A DNA stretch of 64,000 nucleotides from Massilia sp. ST3 (GTDB lineage: Bacteria > Pseudomonadota > Gammaproteobacteria > Burkholderiales > Burkholderiaceae_D): NCBI RefSeq assembly GCF_018119405.1, contig NZ_JAGPWC010000028.1:1-64000 (forward strand), given 5' to 3'. The notes beneath the pieces were generated by a model. That model made no database searches. It saw only the letters and a list, made by a program, of their open reading frames with translations, and was not told the DNA's origin. Shown here one piece after another: positions 1 through 9,286 of this stretch; the first letter of the stretch is position 1; the number at the start of each line of letters is the position of its first letter. The position numbers were made by a program, and so were the translations under genes.

Positions 1-957
1 GGGGATGCCGCCGACCGCGGTGGCGACCACCGGCAGGCCGCTGGCCATCGCTTCCAGCAGGGTGACCGGGGTGCCCTCGGCGATCGAGGACAAGGCGAAC
101 AGCGAGAAGCCGCGCATGGCCGGAGCCACGTCGGCGCGCGCGCCGGCGAAGCGCACGCTGTCGCCCAGGCCGGCGTCGCGCGCCTGGGCCTCGAGCGCGG
201 CGCGCAGCGGGCCGTCGCCGACCAGCACCAGGCGCAGGGGTTCGTGCGGCAGCAGGCGGCGCAGTTCGGCGAAGGCCTGGATCAGGGTCGCCTGGTCCTT
301 GACGTCCTGCAGGCGGCCGACGGTGCCGATCACGAAGGCGTCCGGGTCGTCGTGCCAGGTCTCGACGCCGGCTGCGCCGGCCGGGGCCGGATGGAAGCGC
401 TCGGTGTCGACGCCGTTGTCGATCAGGACCAGCTTGCGGCCGGCGATGCCGACCACCTCGCCCAGCCAGCGCCGCAGGTCCTGCGAAACCGGCACGATGC
501 GGTCGATGAAGGGCGCGGCGCAGCGGCGCAGCAGGTTGTGCTTGGGATTCAGGCCCTCGGGGTCGCGCGCATCGCGTCCGTGCTCGGCGTGCACCCGCAC
601 CGGGACGCCGGCAGCGAAGCCGGTGGCCGCATATTCCATGGTGCCGAAGTTATAGGTGTGCAGGATCGCCGGGCGCAGGCGGCGCAGCAGGCGCCACAGC
701 ACGAGGTGGATTCCCAGGCCCAGGCCCGGCTGCTTGTGCAGCGCGACCAGCTCGACGCCTGGGCGCGTGATGCGCTGGGCGAAATCGGTGTAGTCGGTCA
801 GGCACACGACGGCATGCCGGTAGCTGTGCGCCGGCATGCGGTTGATGATGTCCACCAGCAGGGTTTCCAGACCGCCGATGTCGAGGCGGTAGATCAGGTG
901 CACTACCAGCGGCGGCGCGGGCCTGGCAGCGGCGGCGGAAACGGAGACGTCGGTCAT
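1..957 (-). CDS. XrtA-associated glycosyltransferase (TIGR03088-like), 3' end cut by window
   Basis: This is a GT4-type (GT-B fold) glycosyltransferase predicted to add a sugar during exopolysaccharide repeat-unit assembly at the cytoplasmic membrane. The N-terminus after the ATG at 957 reads VVHLIYRLDIGGLETLLVD, the typical opening of the PEP-CTERM/XrtA-associated family. The GT4 donor-site region is visible near the window edge as SSIAEGTPVTLLEAMASGLP followed by a VVATAVGGIP stretch. The frame runs open to base 1, so 319 codons are present and the C-terminus is missing. Its start lies two bases after the xrtA stop codon, so it is co-transcribed and probably translationally coupled. The family assignment rests on motif recall and gene context. 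Confidence 0.85.
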   Translation of the reverse strand, partial: MTDVSVSAAAARPAPPLVVHLIYRLDIGGLETLLVDIINRMPAHSYRHAVVCLTDYTDFAQRITRPGVELVALHKQPGLGLGIHLVLWRLLRRLRPAILHTYNFGTMEYAATGFAAGVPVRVHAEHGRDARDPEGLNPKHNLLRRCAAPFIDRIVPVSQDLRRWLGEVVGIAGRKLVLIDNGVDTERFHPAPAGAAGVETWHDDPDAFVIGTVGRLQDVKDQATLIQAFAELRRLLPHEPLRLVLVGDGPLRAALEAQARDAGLGDSVRFAGARADVAPAMRGFSLFALSSIAEGTPVTLLEAMASGLPVVATAVGGIP

Positions 958-959
958 GC

Positions 960-2516
960 TCAGCGTCCCTGGGTCGCCGCCAGCGCTGCGTCGAGCGCCT
1001 TGAAGTTATCGCCCAGGAAGGCGCGCAGGGCGCCGCGCGCCTTGTCCTGGCTTTCCGTGAACGGTGCGGCGAGCGCGATCATGGCGCCGTCGTCGCCCCG
1101 GAAGCGCAGGCGGCTTTCGGCCTGGCGCAGCTTGCCGACCACGTTGCTCGGGGTGTACTGGCCGCCGATCCACAGCACCTGCCACACCAGCAGCTTGCCG
1201 CCGGCGCTGTTCAGCACCGTCTCGCGCAGCGCCAGGCTGCGGCCGTCCACCTGCTCGCTGCGGCCGGCGCTCGAGAGCGGATGGTAGGGATCCTTTTCGC
1301 CGGTCAGGCGGTTGACGGAGCTGATCAGGCCTTTCTGCTTGGTCTGGTTGCGGTAGTAGAGCACCTGCAGGCGCACCGGGCGGTCGACGCCGGTGCGGGT
1401 ATAGGTGCGCTCCAGGCGCGCATCCGGCTCCATGTAGTCGACGCGCCAGTCGGGGAAGCCGGCGGCGACCTGCCAGGCCAGGCTTGGCTCGGCCAGCTGT
1501 ACCGGCGCCGGGTTGTGGTTGGCGCGGTCGTTGAAGACGGCGAAGGCGGGCCACAGCGCGGCCACCAGCACCGCGCCCGCGGCGACCGGCACGATGCGTC
1601 CCGGCAGCGAGGGCACCATGGTATGGGCGGCGGCGCGCTGCGCGGCCGCCTGCTCGTCCTCGCGCCAGTAACTGCCGACCCAGAACATGATGAACATGAT
1701 CAGGCCGAAGAACAGCCAGCCGTAGATGATGTGGTCGACGCCGGTGGCCAGCTCCATGCCGCTCGAGTGGCCGATCATCACGATCATGTAGGCGCGCAGG
1801 CCGTTGGCCACGATCGGCACCAGGATCGACAGGCCGATGAAGACGACGCGGCGCAGGGTCGAGTGGTAGGTCAGGTAGGCATACAGGCAGCCCAGGGTGA
1901 TCGAGGAGATCAGGTAGCGGATGCCGCTGCAGGCTTCCACCACCGACCAGCTGCCGGTGGGCAGCTCGAAGCGGGTGCCGTTGCGCAGCACCGGGATGCC
2001 GGTGGCCTGCACCGCCCAGATGGTGAAGTCGGCGGTGAACTGGATCAGGGGCTCGACGAAGATCTCGCCGAAGGGCACCGCGAACAGCAGGAACAGCAGC
2101 GGGAAGGCGAGCGAGCCGGCCAGGCGCGGGCCGAACAGGGCCACCGCCGCCACCGGGAACATGGCCACGAAGCTGTACTGCATCACCACCTGCACGTCGC
2201 CCATGCGCGCCGCCAGCCAGCCGGCGCCCAGCAGGGCCAGCAGCAGCAGGGCCGGCGGATAGGGACGGGTCGGGATCAGGCTGAAGTTCTCGCGCCGGCG
2301 CCAGATCAAGGCCAGGCTGATCGGCAGGATCACGTAGCCGTGGGCGAAGGTGTCGGAGCTGTTCCAGATCGAGACCATCGACTCCGCCGTGGCGAAGTAG
2401 AGCAGGAAGGGCGCCAGCATGGCCAGTGCCAGCACGGCGACCTGGACCGGCGTCAGCGGGGTGGGGGCGATCGGAACATGGGCGTGCGCGACGCCCGGCG
2501 GTGGTTTCAGGAACAT
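960..2516 (-). CDS. xrtA: Exosortase XrtA with fused EpsI-type domain
   Basis: Exosortase A is a polytopic inner-membrane transpeptidase that recognises C-terminal PEP-CTERM signals and links sorting to exopolysaccharide. The protein is 518 aa. About eight hydrophobic segments fill residues 25-280, and the three conserved catalytic residues are visible: Cys196 in VVEACSGIR, Arg241 in NGLRAYMIV and His262 in GVDHIIYGW. After residue 300 comes a further membrane segment and a periplasmic EpsI-like domain, the usual XrtA-EpsI fusion. The frame is open much further upstream (to 3530), but that part is antiparallel shadow of the glycosyltransferase gene. The ATG at 2516 overlaps the upstream gene by ten bases. 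A target protein with a PEP-CTERM tail is encoded at 18452-19297. Confidence 0.93.
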   Translation of the reverse strand: MFLKPPPGVAHAHVPIAPTPLTPVQVAVLALAMLAPFLLYFATAESMVSIWNSSDTFAHGYVILPISLALIWRRRENFSLIPTRPYPPALLLLALLGAGWLAARMGDVQVVMQYSFVAMFPVAAVALFGPRLAGSLAFPLLFLLFAVPFGEIFVEPLIQFTADFTIWAVQATGIPVLRNGTRFELPTGSWSVVEACSGIRYLISSITLGCLYAYLTYHSTLRRVVFIGLSILVPIVANGLRAYMIVMIGHSSGMELATGVDHIIYGWLFFGLIMFIMFWVGSYWREDEQAAAQRAAAHTMVPSLPGRIVPVAAGAVLVAALWPAFAVFNDRANHNPAPVQLAEPSLAWQVAAGFPDWRVDYMEPDARLERTYTRTGVDRPVRLQVLYYRNQTKQKGLISSVNRLTGEKDPYHPLSSAGRSEQVDGRSLALRETVLNSAGGKLLVWQVLWIGGQYTPSNVVGKLRQAESRLRFRGDDGAMIALAAPFTESQDKARGALRAFLGDNFKALDAALAATQGR

Positions 2517-3700
2517 TCGAGTCGCTCCCCGATGCAGGCCAGGTTGCTCGGCCAGCTGTATTGGCGTTCTACCCTGGCGCGTGCCGCCAGGCCCATGTCG
2601 TTGCCGTCGCGTGCCAGCAGCTGTGCGACGGCGTCGGCGAAGCCGGCGCCGTCCTCGGCCACGATCAGTTCGCGGCCCGGTTCGGCGTGGATGCCTTCCA
2701 GCGCCTGCGGCGAGACCACCACCGGGGTGGCCATCGCCATCGCTTCGAGCACCTTGTTCTGGATGCCGCGCGCGATGCGCAGCGGCGCCACCGCGGCGCG
2801 CGCGTGGGCGATGTAGGGGCGCACGTCGGGCACGGTGCCGGTGACGCGGATGCCCGGCTGGCGCGCCAGTTCCTGCACCGCGGGCGCGGGACGGGCGCCG
2901 ACGATGTAGAAGTGCAGGTCGGGGTGACGCGCGCGCAGGATCGGCATCGCCTCCGAGGCGAACCACTGGACCGCGTCGACGTTGGGCCAGTAGTCCATGG
3001 CGCCGGTGAACACGATGGCCTGCTCGCCCGCCGCGTAGGGACTGGCGTAGTCGCTGTCCGGCGTGAAGTAGTCGGTGTCGACGCCGTTGCTGAAGTGGCC
3101 GATCTTGGCGGTGCTTTCGGGCGCCAGCTGGCGGAACAGGTCGGCCTCGGGGCCGGACACGAACAGCGAGGCGTCGTAGTCGCGCGCCACGCGGCGCTCG
3201 TAGGCCAGCAGCTGGCGCGCCTCGTGGCGGTACAGCCAGCTCATCGGCCAGGGCTTCTTGTCGGCGTACTGGCGCCATTTGTCCGAGTCGACGTCGCAGA
3301 AGTCGACCACGCGGCGCGCGCCCGGGAACTTGTCGGCGTACTGCGCCATCGCCGAGGAGAACACCAGGACCCGTTCGATCTTGTGGGCGGCCACGGTCTC
3401 GTCGACCCAGCGCGCCAGGCCGGCGTCGCGGTAGTAGTCGAGCGAGAGCGAGCGGCCCTTGACCAGCGCGCCCAGGCTGCGCACGCGGGCCAGGGTGGGG
3501 TTCAGGCTGGCGAAATGGCTGCTCGCGCACAGGCGCTCGACGGTCGGCACGTGCTGCCAGTCGTCGGCGTCGTCCACGAAGGTCGCCAGGTGCACCCGGT
3601 AGTCGCGCGCCAGGTGCTTGAGCAGGTGGTAGGAGCGGATCTTGTCGCCCTTGTTGGGCGGGTAGGGGATCCGGTGGATCAGCAGCAGCAGGTCTTCCAC
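2507..3700 (-). CDS. XrtA-associated glycosyltransferase (TIGR03087-like)
   Basis: This 397-aa glycosyltransferase of the GT4/GT-B type probably acts in exopolysaccharide repeat-unit synthesis. The start MEDLLLLIHRIPYPPNKGDK is the signature opening of the PEP-CTERM/XrtA family defined as TIGR03087. A GT4 donor-binding region follows around residues 300-345 (RIARGIQNKVLEAMAMATPV). No signal peptide or membrane segment is evident, so it should be cytoplasmic and membrane-peripheral. It lies four bases downstream of the FemAB-like gene and overlaps the xrtA start, within one tight operon. Acceptor and donor sugars cannot be told from the sequence. Confidence 0.9.
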   Translation of the reverse strand: MEDLLLLIHRIPYPPNKGDKIRSYHLLKHLARDYRVHLATFVDDADDWQHVPTVERLCASSHFASLNPTLARVRSLGALVKGRSLSLDYYRDAGLARWVDETVAAHKIERVLVFSSAMAQYADKFPGARRVVDFCDVDSDKWRQYADKKPWPMSWLYRHEARQLLAYERRVARDYDASLFVSGPEADLFRQLAPESTAKIGHFSNGVDTDYFTPDSDYASPYAAGEQAIVFTGAMDYWPNVDAVQWFASEAMPILRARHPDLHFYIVGARPAPAVQELARQPGIRVTGTVPDVRPYIAHARAAVAPLRIARGIQNKVLEAMAMATPVVVSPQALEGIHAEPGRELIVAEDGAGFADAVAQLLARDGNDMGLAARARVERQYSWPSNLACIGERLECS

Positions 3701-3704
3701 GGCA

Positions 3705-4802
3705 TTATCCCAGGTTGCGCACGATGTACGGTCCGAGGAAGTTCGCCACCGGCAGCGGCAGCTTCTTCCACATCTTGATGAACAGCTGGTATTTCGGGTT
3801 CAGCGGATTGTTGTCCGGCAGCTTGCTCGAGGTGTACAGCTTGTATTCGTAGGGCAGCGGCTCGGCGGTGAAGCCCCAGTTCTTCTTGAAGTCGTAGGCG
3901 CCGGTGCCCAGCTTGCTGCGGCCGAAGTCGAAGATGCGGCAGCCGCGCGCGGCCGCAGCCTGCATCAGGCTCCAGTACATGTAGTCGTTGCCCGCCACTT
4001 CGCGCGCCAGGTCGGTGCCGCCGCCGTAGTAGGGTACGACCTCGTCGCGCCAGTAGAAGGACAGCACCGAGGCCACCAGGCGGCCGTCCTCGGTGAGGAT
4101 GGTGCGCACTTCGCACTCGTCGCCGAAGGTCTGCTGCAGCAGGGCGAAGTATCTTTTTGGGAATACCGGGGTGCCCAGGCGCAGCACGCTGTGGGCGTAG
4201 GCGGCGAACATGCGCTCGACGTTGTCTTCCACCACGGCCTTCAGGCCCAGCTTGATCCCCTTGCGCACCATGGCGCGCTGCTTGCGCGGGATGGCGTTCA
4301 GGTTGGTCTCGTCGTCGCTAGAAATCTCCTTGCGGAAGGTGACGTAGAGTTCCTTGGTGTGCCAGCTGGGATCGTCCGGGTGGGCGCGCTGCATGCCGCG
4401 GTATTCCAGGTGGCCCACGCCGAGCTTTGTCGCCAGCGCGTGCGCGGCCTCGTCCAGCATGCGGCGCGCCTGGTCGCCGAGCGCGGCCACGCCGCCGTAG
4501 ACGCAGAAGGGCATGGCGCCCAGCGCATGGCCGAACAGGCGGCTCTTGATCTCGGCCAGCGGCAGCACGCCCTGGATCTGGCCGTCCTGCTCGACGTAGT
4601 AGAACCAGGTCTTGATGCCGAAGGATTGCTGGATGACCTTCTGCCAGCCCGACAGGTGGAAGAAGGTCGCTTCCGGGCAGGCGCGCACGAAGGCGTCCCA
4701 GCGGGAGGCGTCCTGCGGCTGCATCAGGTGCAGGGTCAGCGGCCCGGTCGCCAGGACCGGGGCGGCGCGTTGGGCCTGTGCGGCTTCGATGATCGAGTTC
4801 AT
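3705..4802 (-). CDS. FemAB-family XrtA/PEP-CTERM-associated protein
   Basis: This is a 365-aa GNAT-fold protein of the FemAB-like family associated with XrtA loci. FemAB enzymes transfer amino acids or acyl groups from charged carriers, and the role in exopolysaccharide loci is unproven. A tandem acetyltransferase-like core is visible, with the conserved segment WRDEVVPYYGGGTDLAREVA around residues 250-270, and then IFDFGRSKLGTGAYDFKKNW, which is typical of the C-terminal GNAT half. There is no signal peptide, so it is predicted cytoplasmic. It sits 18 bases downstream of the deacetylase gene in the same operon. The ATG at 4802 gives a family-length protein. Confidence 0.9.
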   Translation of the reverse strand: MNSIIEAAQAQRAAPVLATGPLTLHLMQPQDASRWDAFVRACPEATFFHLSGWQKVIQQSFGIKTWFYYVEQDGQIQGVLPLAEIKSRLFGHALGAMPFCVYGGVAALGDQARRMLDEAAHALATKLGVGHLEYRGMQRAHPDDPSWHTKELYVTFRKEISSDDETNLNAIPRKQRAMVRKGIKLGLKAVVEDNVERMFAAYAHSVLRLGTPVFPKRYFALLQQTFGDECEVRTILTEDGRLVASVLSFYWRDEVVPYYGGGTDLAREVAGNDYMYWSLMQAAAARGCRIFDFGRSKLGTGAYDFKKNWGFTAEPLPYEYKLYTSSKLPDNNPLNPKYQLFIKMWKKLPLPVANFLGPYIVRNLG

Positions 4803-4820
4803 GCCGTGCGTGTTTCTTTC

Positions 4821-5702
4821 TTATTGCTTGTCCAGGAAGATGCGGTCCATGCGGTCCCACGCGAAGTCGCGCGCCAGCTGCTCGAGGCGCTTTTCCATGC
4901 GTCCGATGTTGACGTAGTGGCGGAAGCGCGACTTGGCGTCCAGGCCCGCGGGACGCGGCTGGCCCGGATCGAGCTCCCAGGGGTGGAAGTAGAACAGGGC
5001 CGGTTCGCCGTCCTCGCGGTTGACCTTTTCCATCATCCAGCGCGACAGCGCGTAGGGCAGCAGGCGGAAGTAGCCGCCGCCGGCCGGCAGGTTGCGTCCA
5101 CCCATGCGGACCGTGGTGACCGGCACTTCCAGCAGGCCGTCCGGGCCGTTCGGGTAGAAGGCGAAGCGCGGCGCGTCCGGCATGCCGTAGTGGTCGTGGG
5201 CGATCGGGTAGATGCTCGAGCTGTAGCGGTAGCCCGCCTCGCGCAGCGCGTCCAGGGCCCACAGGTTCTGCGCGCCGATCGAGAAGCTGGGCGCGCGGTA
5301 GCCGAGCACCTCCTGGCCGCCGAGGTCCTCGAGCAGGGCCTTGCTGGAGCGGATGTCGTTGTCGAACTCGGCGCGGCTCTGGTCCGAGGCGCGCAGGTGG
5401 CCGTAGCCGTGGCTGGCCAGTTCGTGGCCGCTCGCCACGATGCGGCGCACCACGTTCGGATAGCGCTCGGCGATCCAGCCCAGGGTGAAGAAGGTGGCGC
5501 GCACGCCGTGGCGCTCGTACAGCGCCAGGATGCGCTCGACATTCGCCTCGACCCGGCATTCGCGCGTATCCCAGCTGTCGCGCGCGATGTAGGGGGCGAA
5601 GGCCGAGACCTGGAAGTAGTCCTCGACGTCGCAGGTCATGGCGTTGCGGATGCGCTGGCCGGGAGCAGGACGCGGCCGGGCGGCGGGGGCTTGCATCTTC
5701 AT
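4821..5702 (-). CDS. XrtA system polysaccharide deacetylase
   Basis: This 293-aa NodB-type (CE4) polysaccharide deacetylase presumably removes acetyl groups from the nascent polymer. The catalytic features are visible: TCDVEDYF at residues 23-30 supplies the catalytic Asp, His98 and His102 lie in SHGYGH as the metal-binding pair, and YRAPSFSI and YFHPWELD complete the fold. The C-terminal part matches the DUF3473 extension seen in the XrtA-associated subfamily. No signal peptide is apparent, as is usual for this subfamily. The start overlaps the upstream ATPase stop in an ATGA junction, which indicates coupling. The subfamily call is supported by position between the FemAB and ATPase genes. 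Confidence 0.93.
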   Translation of the reverse strand: MKMQAPAARPRPAPGQRIRNAMTCDVEDYFQVSAFAPYIARDSWDTRECRVEANVERILALYERHGVRATFFTLGWIAERYPNVVRRIVASGHELASHGYGHLRASDQSRAEFDNDIRSSKALLEDLGGQEVLGYRAPSFSIGAQNLWALDALREAGYRYSSSIYPIAHDHYGMPDAPRFAFYPNGPDGLLEVPVTTVRMGGRNLPAGGGYFRLLPYALSRWMMEKVNREDGEPALFYFHPWELDPGQPRPAGLDAKSRFRHYVNIGRMEKRLEQLARDFAWDRMDRIFLDKQ

Positions 5703-6730
5703 TCCTGGTTGTCCATGTGTTGGGCCGCCTGGCCCGGGGGCGCGGCGACGATTTTCTTCAGGATCGACAGTACGGAGACGATCGATTTCTCGAGGCGCAT
5801 CATGCGTTCGTCCAGCACTTCCACGCTGGCGCCAGTGCGGCGTTCGCCCAGGCGCAGCTCGCCGTCCAGCGCGTCGGCGCCGGCGCCGGAGGCGCCCGGA
5901 AGTTCGGTGTCCGGCAGCTGGTATTCCTCCGAGATGTCGCGCACCACTTCCTTGACGTCGGCTTCGCCGAAGGCGTGCAGCTCCTCCAGGTAGCCCATCA
6001 GGAGGACGCGGTCCATCAGGGTATTGGTCTTGCGCGGGATGCCGCCGCTGTAGGCGAACACCGCCGCGTAGGCGCCGTCGTCGAAGGACGGGTCGCCGTT
6101 CCAGCCGACCGTGGCCAGGCGGTGCTCGACATAGGCGCGGGTCTCCTGGGCATCCATCGGGCCCAGGTGATAGCTGGCGATCACGCGCTGGCGCAGCTGC
6201 TGCATGCCGGGGCTGTGCAGGGTGGCGCGGAATTCCGGCTGGCCGAGCAGGAAGGTCTGCAGCAGCGAGCGGTCGTCGGTCTGGAAATTCGACAGCATGC
6301 GCAGTTCTTCCACCGTGCGCGCGTTCAGGTTCTGGGCCTCGTCGATCACCAGCAGGGCGCGCTTGCCCTGGCGGTCGACCGAGCGCAGGAACTGCTCCAG
6401 GCGGTTGAGCAGCTCGGCCTTGCTGGCCCCTTCATAGGGCAGGCCGAAGCTCGACACCACCATGCGCAGCGTGTCCTCGGGATCGAGGCTGGTGTTGACG
6501 ATGTGGGCGGCGACGATCTGGTCGGTCGGGATCTTGTTCAGCAGGTTGCGCACCAGGGTGGTCTTGCCGGCCCCGACCTCGCCCGTGATGACGATGAAGC
6601 CCTCACCCTGCGACAGGCCGTACTCGAGGTAGGCCATGGCGCGCTTGTGGCCCTTGGAGCCGAAGAAGAAATGGGGGTCCGGCCGCAGCTGGAAGGGCTT
6701 GGCGGACAATCCGTAGTAGGTTTCGTACAT
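5699..6730 (-). CDS. XrtA/PEP-CTERM system-associated ATPase (ExeA/GspA-like AAA)
   Basis: This 343-aa cytoplasmic AAA-type ATPase is related to general secretion protein ExeA. It opens with MYETYYGLSAKPFQLRPDPH, the hallmark of the family. Walker A is GEVGAGKT at residues 50-57 and Walker B is ALLVIDEAQ at about 125-133. A C-terminal tail (ERMMRLEKSIVSVLSILKKI) looks like a short amphipathic or coiled-coil segment. The role in polymer export or sorting is inferred from constant co-occurrence with XrtA loci. The ATG at 6730 was chosen because it matches the family N-terminus; the frame stays open upstream only as shadow of the outer membrane gene. Confidence 0.92.
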   Translation of the reverse strand: MYETYYGLSAKPFQLRPDPHFFFGSKGHKRAMAYLEYGLSQGEGFIVITGEVGAGKTTLVRNLLNKIPTDQIVAAHIVNTSLDPEDTLRMVVSSFGLPYEGASKAELLNRLEQFLRSVDRQGKRALLVIDEAQNLNARTVEELRMLSNFQTDDRSLLQTFLLGQPEFRATLHSPGMQQLRQRVIASYHLGPMDAQETRAYVEHRLATVGWNGDPSFDDGAYAAVFAYSGGIPRKTNTLMDRVLLMGYLEELHAFGEADVKEVVRDISEEYQLPDTELPGASGAGADALDGELRLGERRTGASVEVLDERMMRLEKSIVSVLSILKKIVAAPPGQAAQHMDNQE

Positions 6731-6744
6731 CGCTGTTCTTCCGC

Positions 6745-8334
6745 TTAAAGCTGCATCGACAGGCTCGCCGTGACGGCGTTTTCCTGGTAGGTCGCGCCCG
6801 CGCCCAGGCCGAGGTCGCCGCTGCGGCGGCGCAGCTCGAGCGCGCCCAGCACCTTGTCGCCGTAGCGGCGCGTCAGGCCCAGGCGCAAGGTGCGCTGGTG
6901 GTCCACCAGGCCGGTGGTGATCGAATGGCTGCGCCGCAGATCCCAGCTGGCGATCACGCTCGAGCGGCGGTTCAGCTGGTAGGTGTAGCTGGCGTCCACG
7001 CCGCGCTGGCGCACGTTGTCGTTCAGGCTGGACAGCTGGCTGCCCAGCAGCTCGCTGTCGCTCTGCGAATCCGTGAGCGCGATGCGCTCGCTGGCATACA
7101 GGCTCAGCACCGCGCTGCTGCGTCCGCGCCGGTAGGCGCTCGAGGCCTGCAGCAGCTTCTGGCGCATGTAGCGGTTGCTCAGGAAGTTCACGCTGTCGGC
7201 CAGGCTGGGCGGCAGGCCGGAGGCCTGGATGTAGGCCGCCACCATGCGCTGGCGTTCGACCGGATCGGGGAAGGAGGCCGCGAACAGGCGGTCGAGCAGG
7301 GCCGCGGTGTCGATCGTCGACGGCAGCAGGAATTGCTGGCGCGAGTTCGTGACCGCGTCGCTGTAGTTGACGCTCCATACGGTATGGCGGCTGCGGTGGC
7401 TGGCCAGCAGCGAACCGGTCTGGCCGTAGTAGTGGCGGCCGAGCGAGGCCTGCAGGCTGGTGCGGGTACTTGGATTCCAGATGAAGCCGCCCGACCAGTT
7501 GCGTCCCTCGTCGCCGTTGCCCAGGCCGAAGTCGTAGCGGTCGTAGCCGGCGTTGGCGGTCAGCGACAGGCGCGGCGTGACGCGGTAGCTCAGGTTGGCC
7601 GACAGCGACTGGGTCGAGGAGTCGCCGATGCGCTCGCTCTCCAGGTCCTGGCGATAATAGGTCAGGCCCCAGCCGAGCGCGTCGAAGGCGCGGCCGCTGA
7701 CCAGGCTGGCGTTGACGCTCTCGCCATTCGTCTTGTTGAAGCCGCGCCGCGTGACGCCGTCGAGCGCGTCGCGGCCGCTGGCATCGACGCCGTCGCGCGT
7801 GTAGCGCAGCTGCATGCTGGCGGTGTTGCCGAAACGCTGGACCAGGTAGGGGCTGATGCTCCAGGTCTCGATCTCGGCGCGGTTGCCGAGCGCATACAGG
7901 TCATTGCTCAGCTGTGGGCCGAAGGCCGAGGCGCTGCGCTGTCCGCGCGAGGCCGAGGCGTCGATGAACAGGAGATCCTCGGCCAGCTCGCCGCGCAGGG
8001 CGCCGTTGTACTGGCGCTGGTTGTCGACGGTGCGGCGGCCGGTGCTGTGCAGGAAGGCGTACTGGTGCCAGGCGGCGCTGGCCGAGACGCTCAGGCGCCG
8101 GCCCCTGCCGACCACGGTCACGCCGGGCGCCACCTGGGTCACCAGGTCGCTGTGCTTGAGCGTGTCGTCGCGCAGGTCGATGTTGTCGGTGTAGGTGGCG
8201 GTCGTGCTGAGCGTCGGGGTCACGCGCCAGTCGGCGTGCGCCGGCAGCGCCAGGGCCATGGCGGCCGCCAGCGGGGTCAAGCGTAACAACCGGCGCTGCG
8301 GGCGCGGCTGCTGCTTAGCCGTAGTGATAGTCAT
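6745..8334 (-). CDS. PEP-CTERM system-associated outer membrane protein (TIGR03016-like)
   Basis: This 529-aa predicted outer membrane beta-barrel probably serves the secretion step of the exopolysaccharide pathway. It begins with a basic stretch and hydrophobic core ending in LALPAHADW, a signal peptide with likely cleavage after AHA. The remainder alternates short amphipathic strands rich in Tyr, Arg, Ser and Asn and ends in AVTASLSMQL, consistent with a C-terminal barrel strand. It overlaps the upstream tyrosine kinase gene by 20 bases and precedes the ATPase gene by 14 bases. The family and position match TIGR03016 proteins of XrtA loci; the transport role is inferred. Confidence 0.87.
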   Translation of the reverse strand: MTITTAKQQPRPQRRLLRLTPLAAAMALALPAHADWRVTPTLSTTATYTDNIDLRDDTLKHSDLVTQVAPGVTVVGRGRRLSVSASAAWHQYAFLHSTGRRTVDNQRQYNGALRGELAEDLLFIDASASRGQRSASAFGPQLSNDLYALGNRAEIETWSISPYLVQRFGNTASMQLRYTRDGVDASGRDALDGVTRRGFNKTNGESVNASLVSGRAFDALGWGLTYYRQDLESERIGDSSTQSLSANLSYRVTPRLSLTANAGYDRYDFGLGNGDEGRNWSGGFIWNPSTRTSLQASLGRHYYGQTGSLLASHRSRHTVWSVNYSDAVTNSRQQFLLPSTIDTAALLDRLFAASFPDPVERQRMVAAYIQASGLPPSLADSVNFLSNRYMRQKLLQASSAYRRGRSSAVLSLYASERIALTDSQSDSELLGSQLSSLNDNVRQRGVDASYTYQLNRRSSVIASWDLRRSHSITTGLVDHQRTLRLGLTRRYGDKVLGALELRRRSGDLGLGAGATYQENAVTASLSMQL

Positions 8335-9265
8335 ACGTCTCTTCGATGCCGGGGATGTCCCTGGTCTTGTTATAGATGAGGTTTACGTTGTTCATGCCGT
8401 CCAGCTGCTGCAGCGCTTCCTTGACCGCGTGCTGGGTCGTGGTCTGGGCTTCCACCACGACCACGATCTGGCCCATGTGGCTGGCCAGGACGCGCGATTC
8501 GCTGGTCAGCAGCAGCGGCGGCGAATCGAAGATGATGACGCGGTCCGGATAGCGGTTGGCGAGCTCGAGCACCATGGAACTCATGCTCGAGCTGGCCAGC
8601 AGCTCGGTGGCGCGCGAGGTGCTGGTGCCGGCCGGCAGGATCGACAGGGTGTCGACGTTGGTGCGCAGCATGACGTCGGACAGGTCGAGCTTGTCGTCCA
8701 GCAGGATGTCCATCAGGCCGCGGTGGGCCGGCAGGCCGAGGGTGCGCAGCACCGAGGGGCGCGCCACGTCGGCGTCGACCAGCAGGACGGTGTGGTCGAG
8801 TTCCATGGCGATGCTCATCGCCAGGTTGATCGCGCAATAGGTCTTGCCTTCGCCCGGCAGCGAGCTGGTCACCATGATCAGGTTGGCCGGGTTGGCGCCC
8901 GCGCTGCGTTCGCCGAAGGCGCGCTTGAGCAGTGGGCGCTTGATGATGCGGAATTCTTCCAGCAGGTTGGTGCGGCCGCCGGCGGCGGTCACCATGCCCA
9001 GGTCGCGCATGCGGCCCAGGTCCAGTTCGACCTTGCGCGGGGTGGAACGGGGCTGCGCCGGCGCTTCGGCAGCCGGTGCGGCGGCCGGCGCGAACGCGGC
9101 CGCGTCGACGGCCGCCTGGGCGCCGGATGCGGGGGCAAGGGCCACGGCCGTATCCAGGACCGGTTCCACGGAAACATCCGCCGGGGCGCCGGCGGCGGGG
9201 GTGACGGGAGCAGCGGCCTGGCGCTGCTTGTCGATGCGGCTGGCCGCTTTTTCGATAATGCTCAC
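8315..9265 (-). CDS. XrtA-associated BY-type tyrosine autokinase
   Basis: This 316-aa bacterial tyrosine kinase is expected to control polymer chain length through cycles of autophosphorylation. The first 75 residues are low-complexity, rich in Ala and Pro. Walker A is SSLPGEGKT (134-142), Walker A' is LLVDADVARP (161-170), and Walker B is VIIFDSPPLL near residue 230. The protein ends in a tyrosine cluster with Tyr311, Tyr313 and Tyr315, the expected phosphorylation tail, though it is short. It lacks membrane segments because the transmembrane partner is the separate chain-length protein encoded 21 bases upstream. This split arrangement is normal for the XrtA type. Confidence 0.93.
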   Translation of the reverse strand: MSIIEKAASRIDKQRQAAAPVTPAAGAPADVSVEPVLDTAVALAPASGAQAAVDAAAFAPAAAPAAEAPAQPRSTPRKVELDLGRMRDLGMVTAAGGRTNLLEEFRIIKRPLLKRAFGERSAGANPANLIMVTSSLPGEGKTYCAINLAMSIAMELDHTVLLVDADVARPSVLRTLGLPAHRGLMDILLDDKLDLSDVMLRTNVDTLSILPAGTSTSRATELLASSSMSSMVLELANRYPDRVIIFDSPPLLLTSESRVLASHMGQIVVVVEAQTTTQHAVKEALQQLDGMNNVNLIYNKTRDIPGIEETYDYHYG

Positions 9266-9286
9266 ATTCGCTCCTTGGCTACGGCC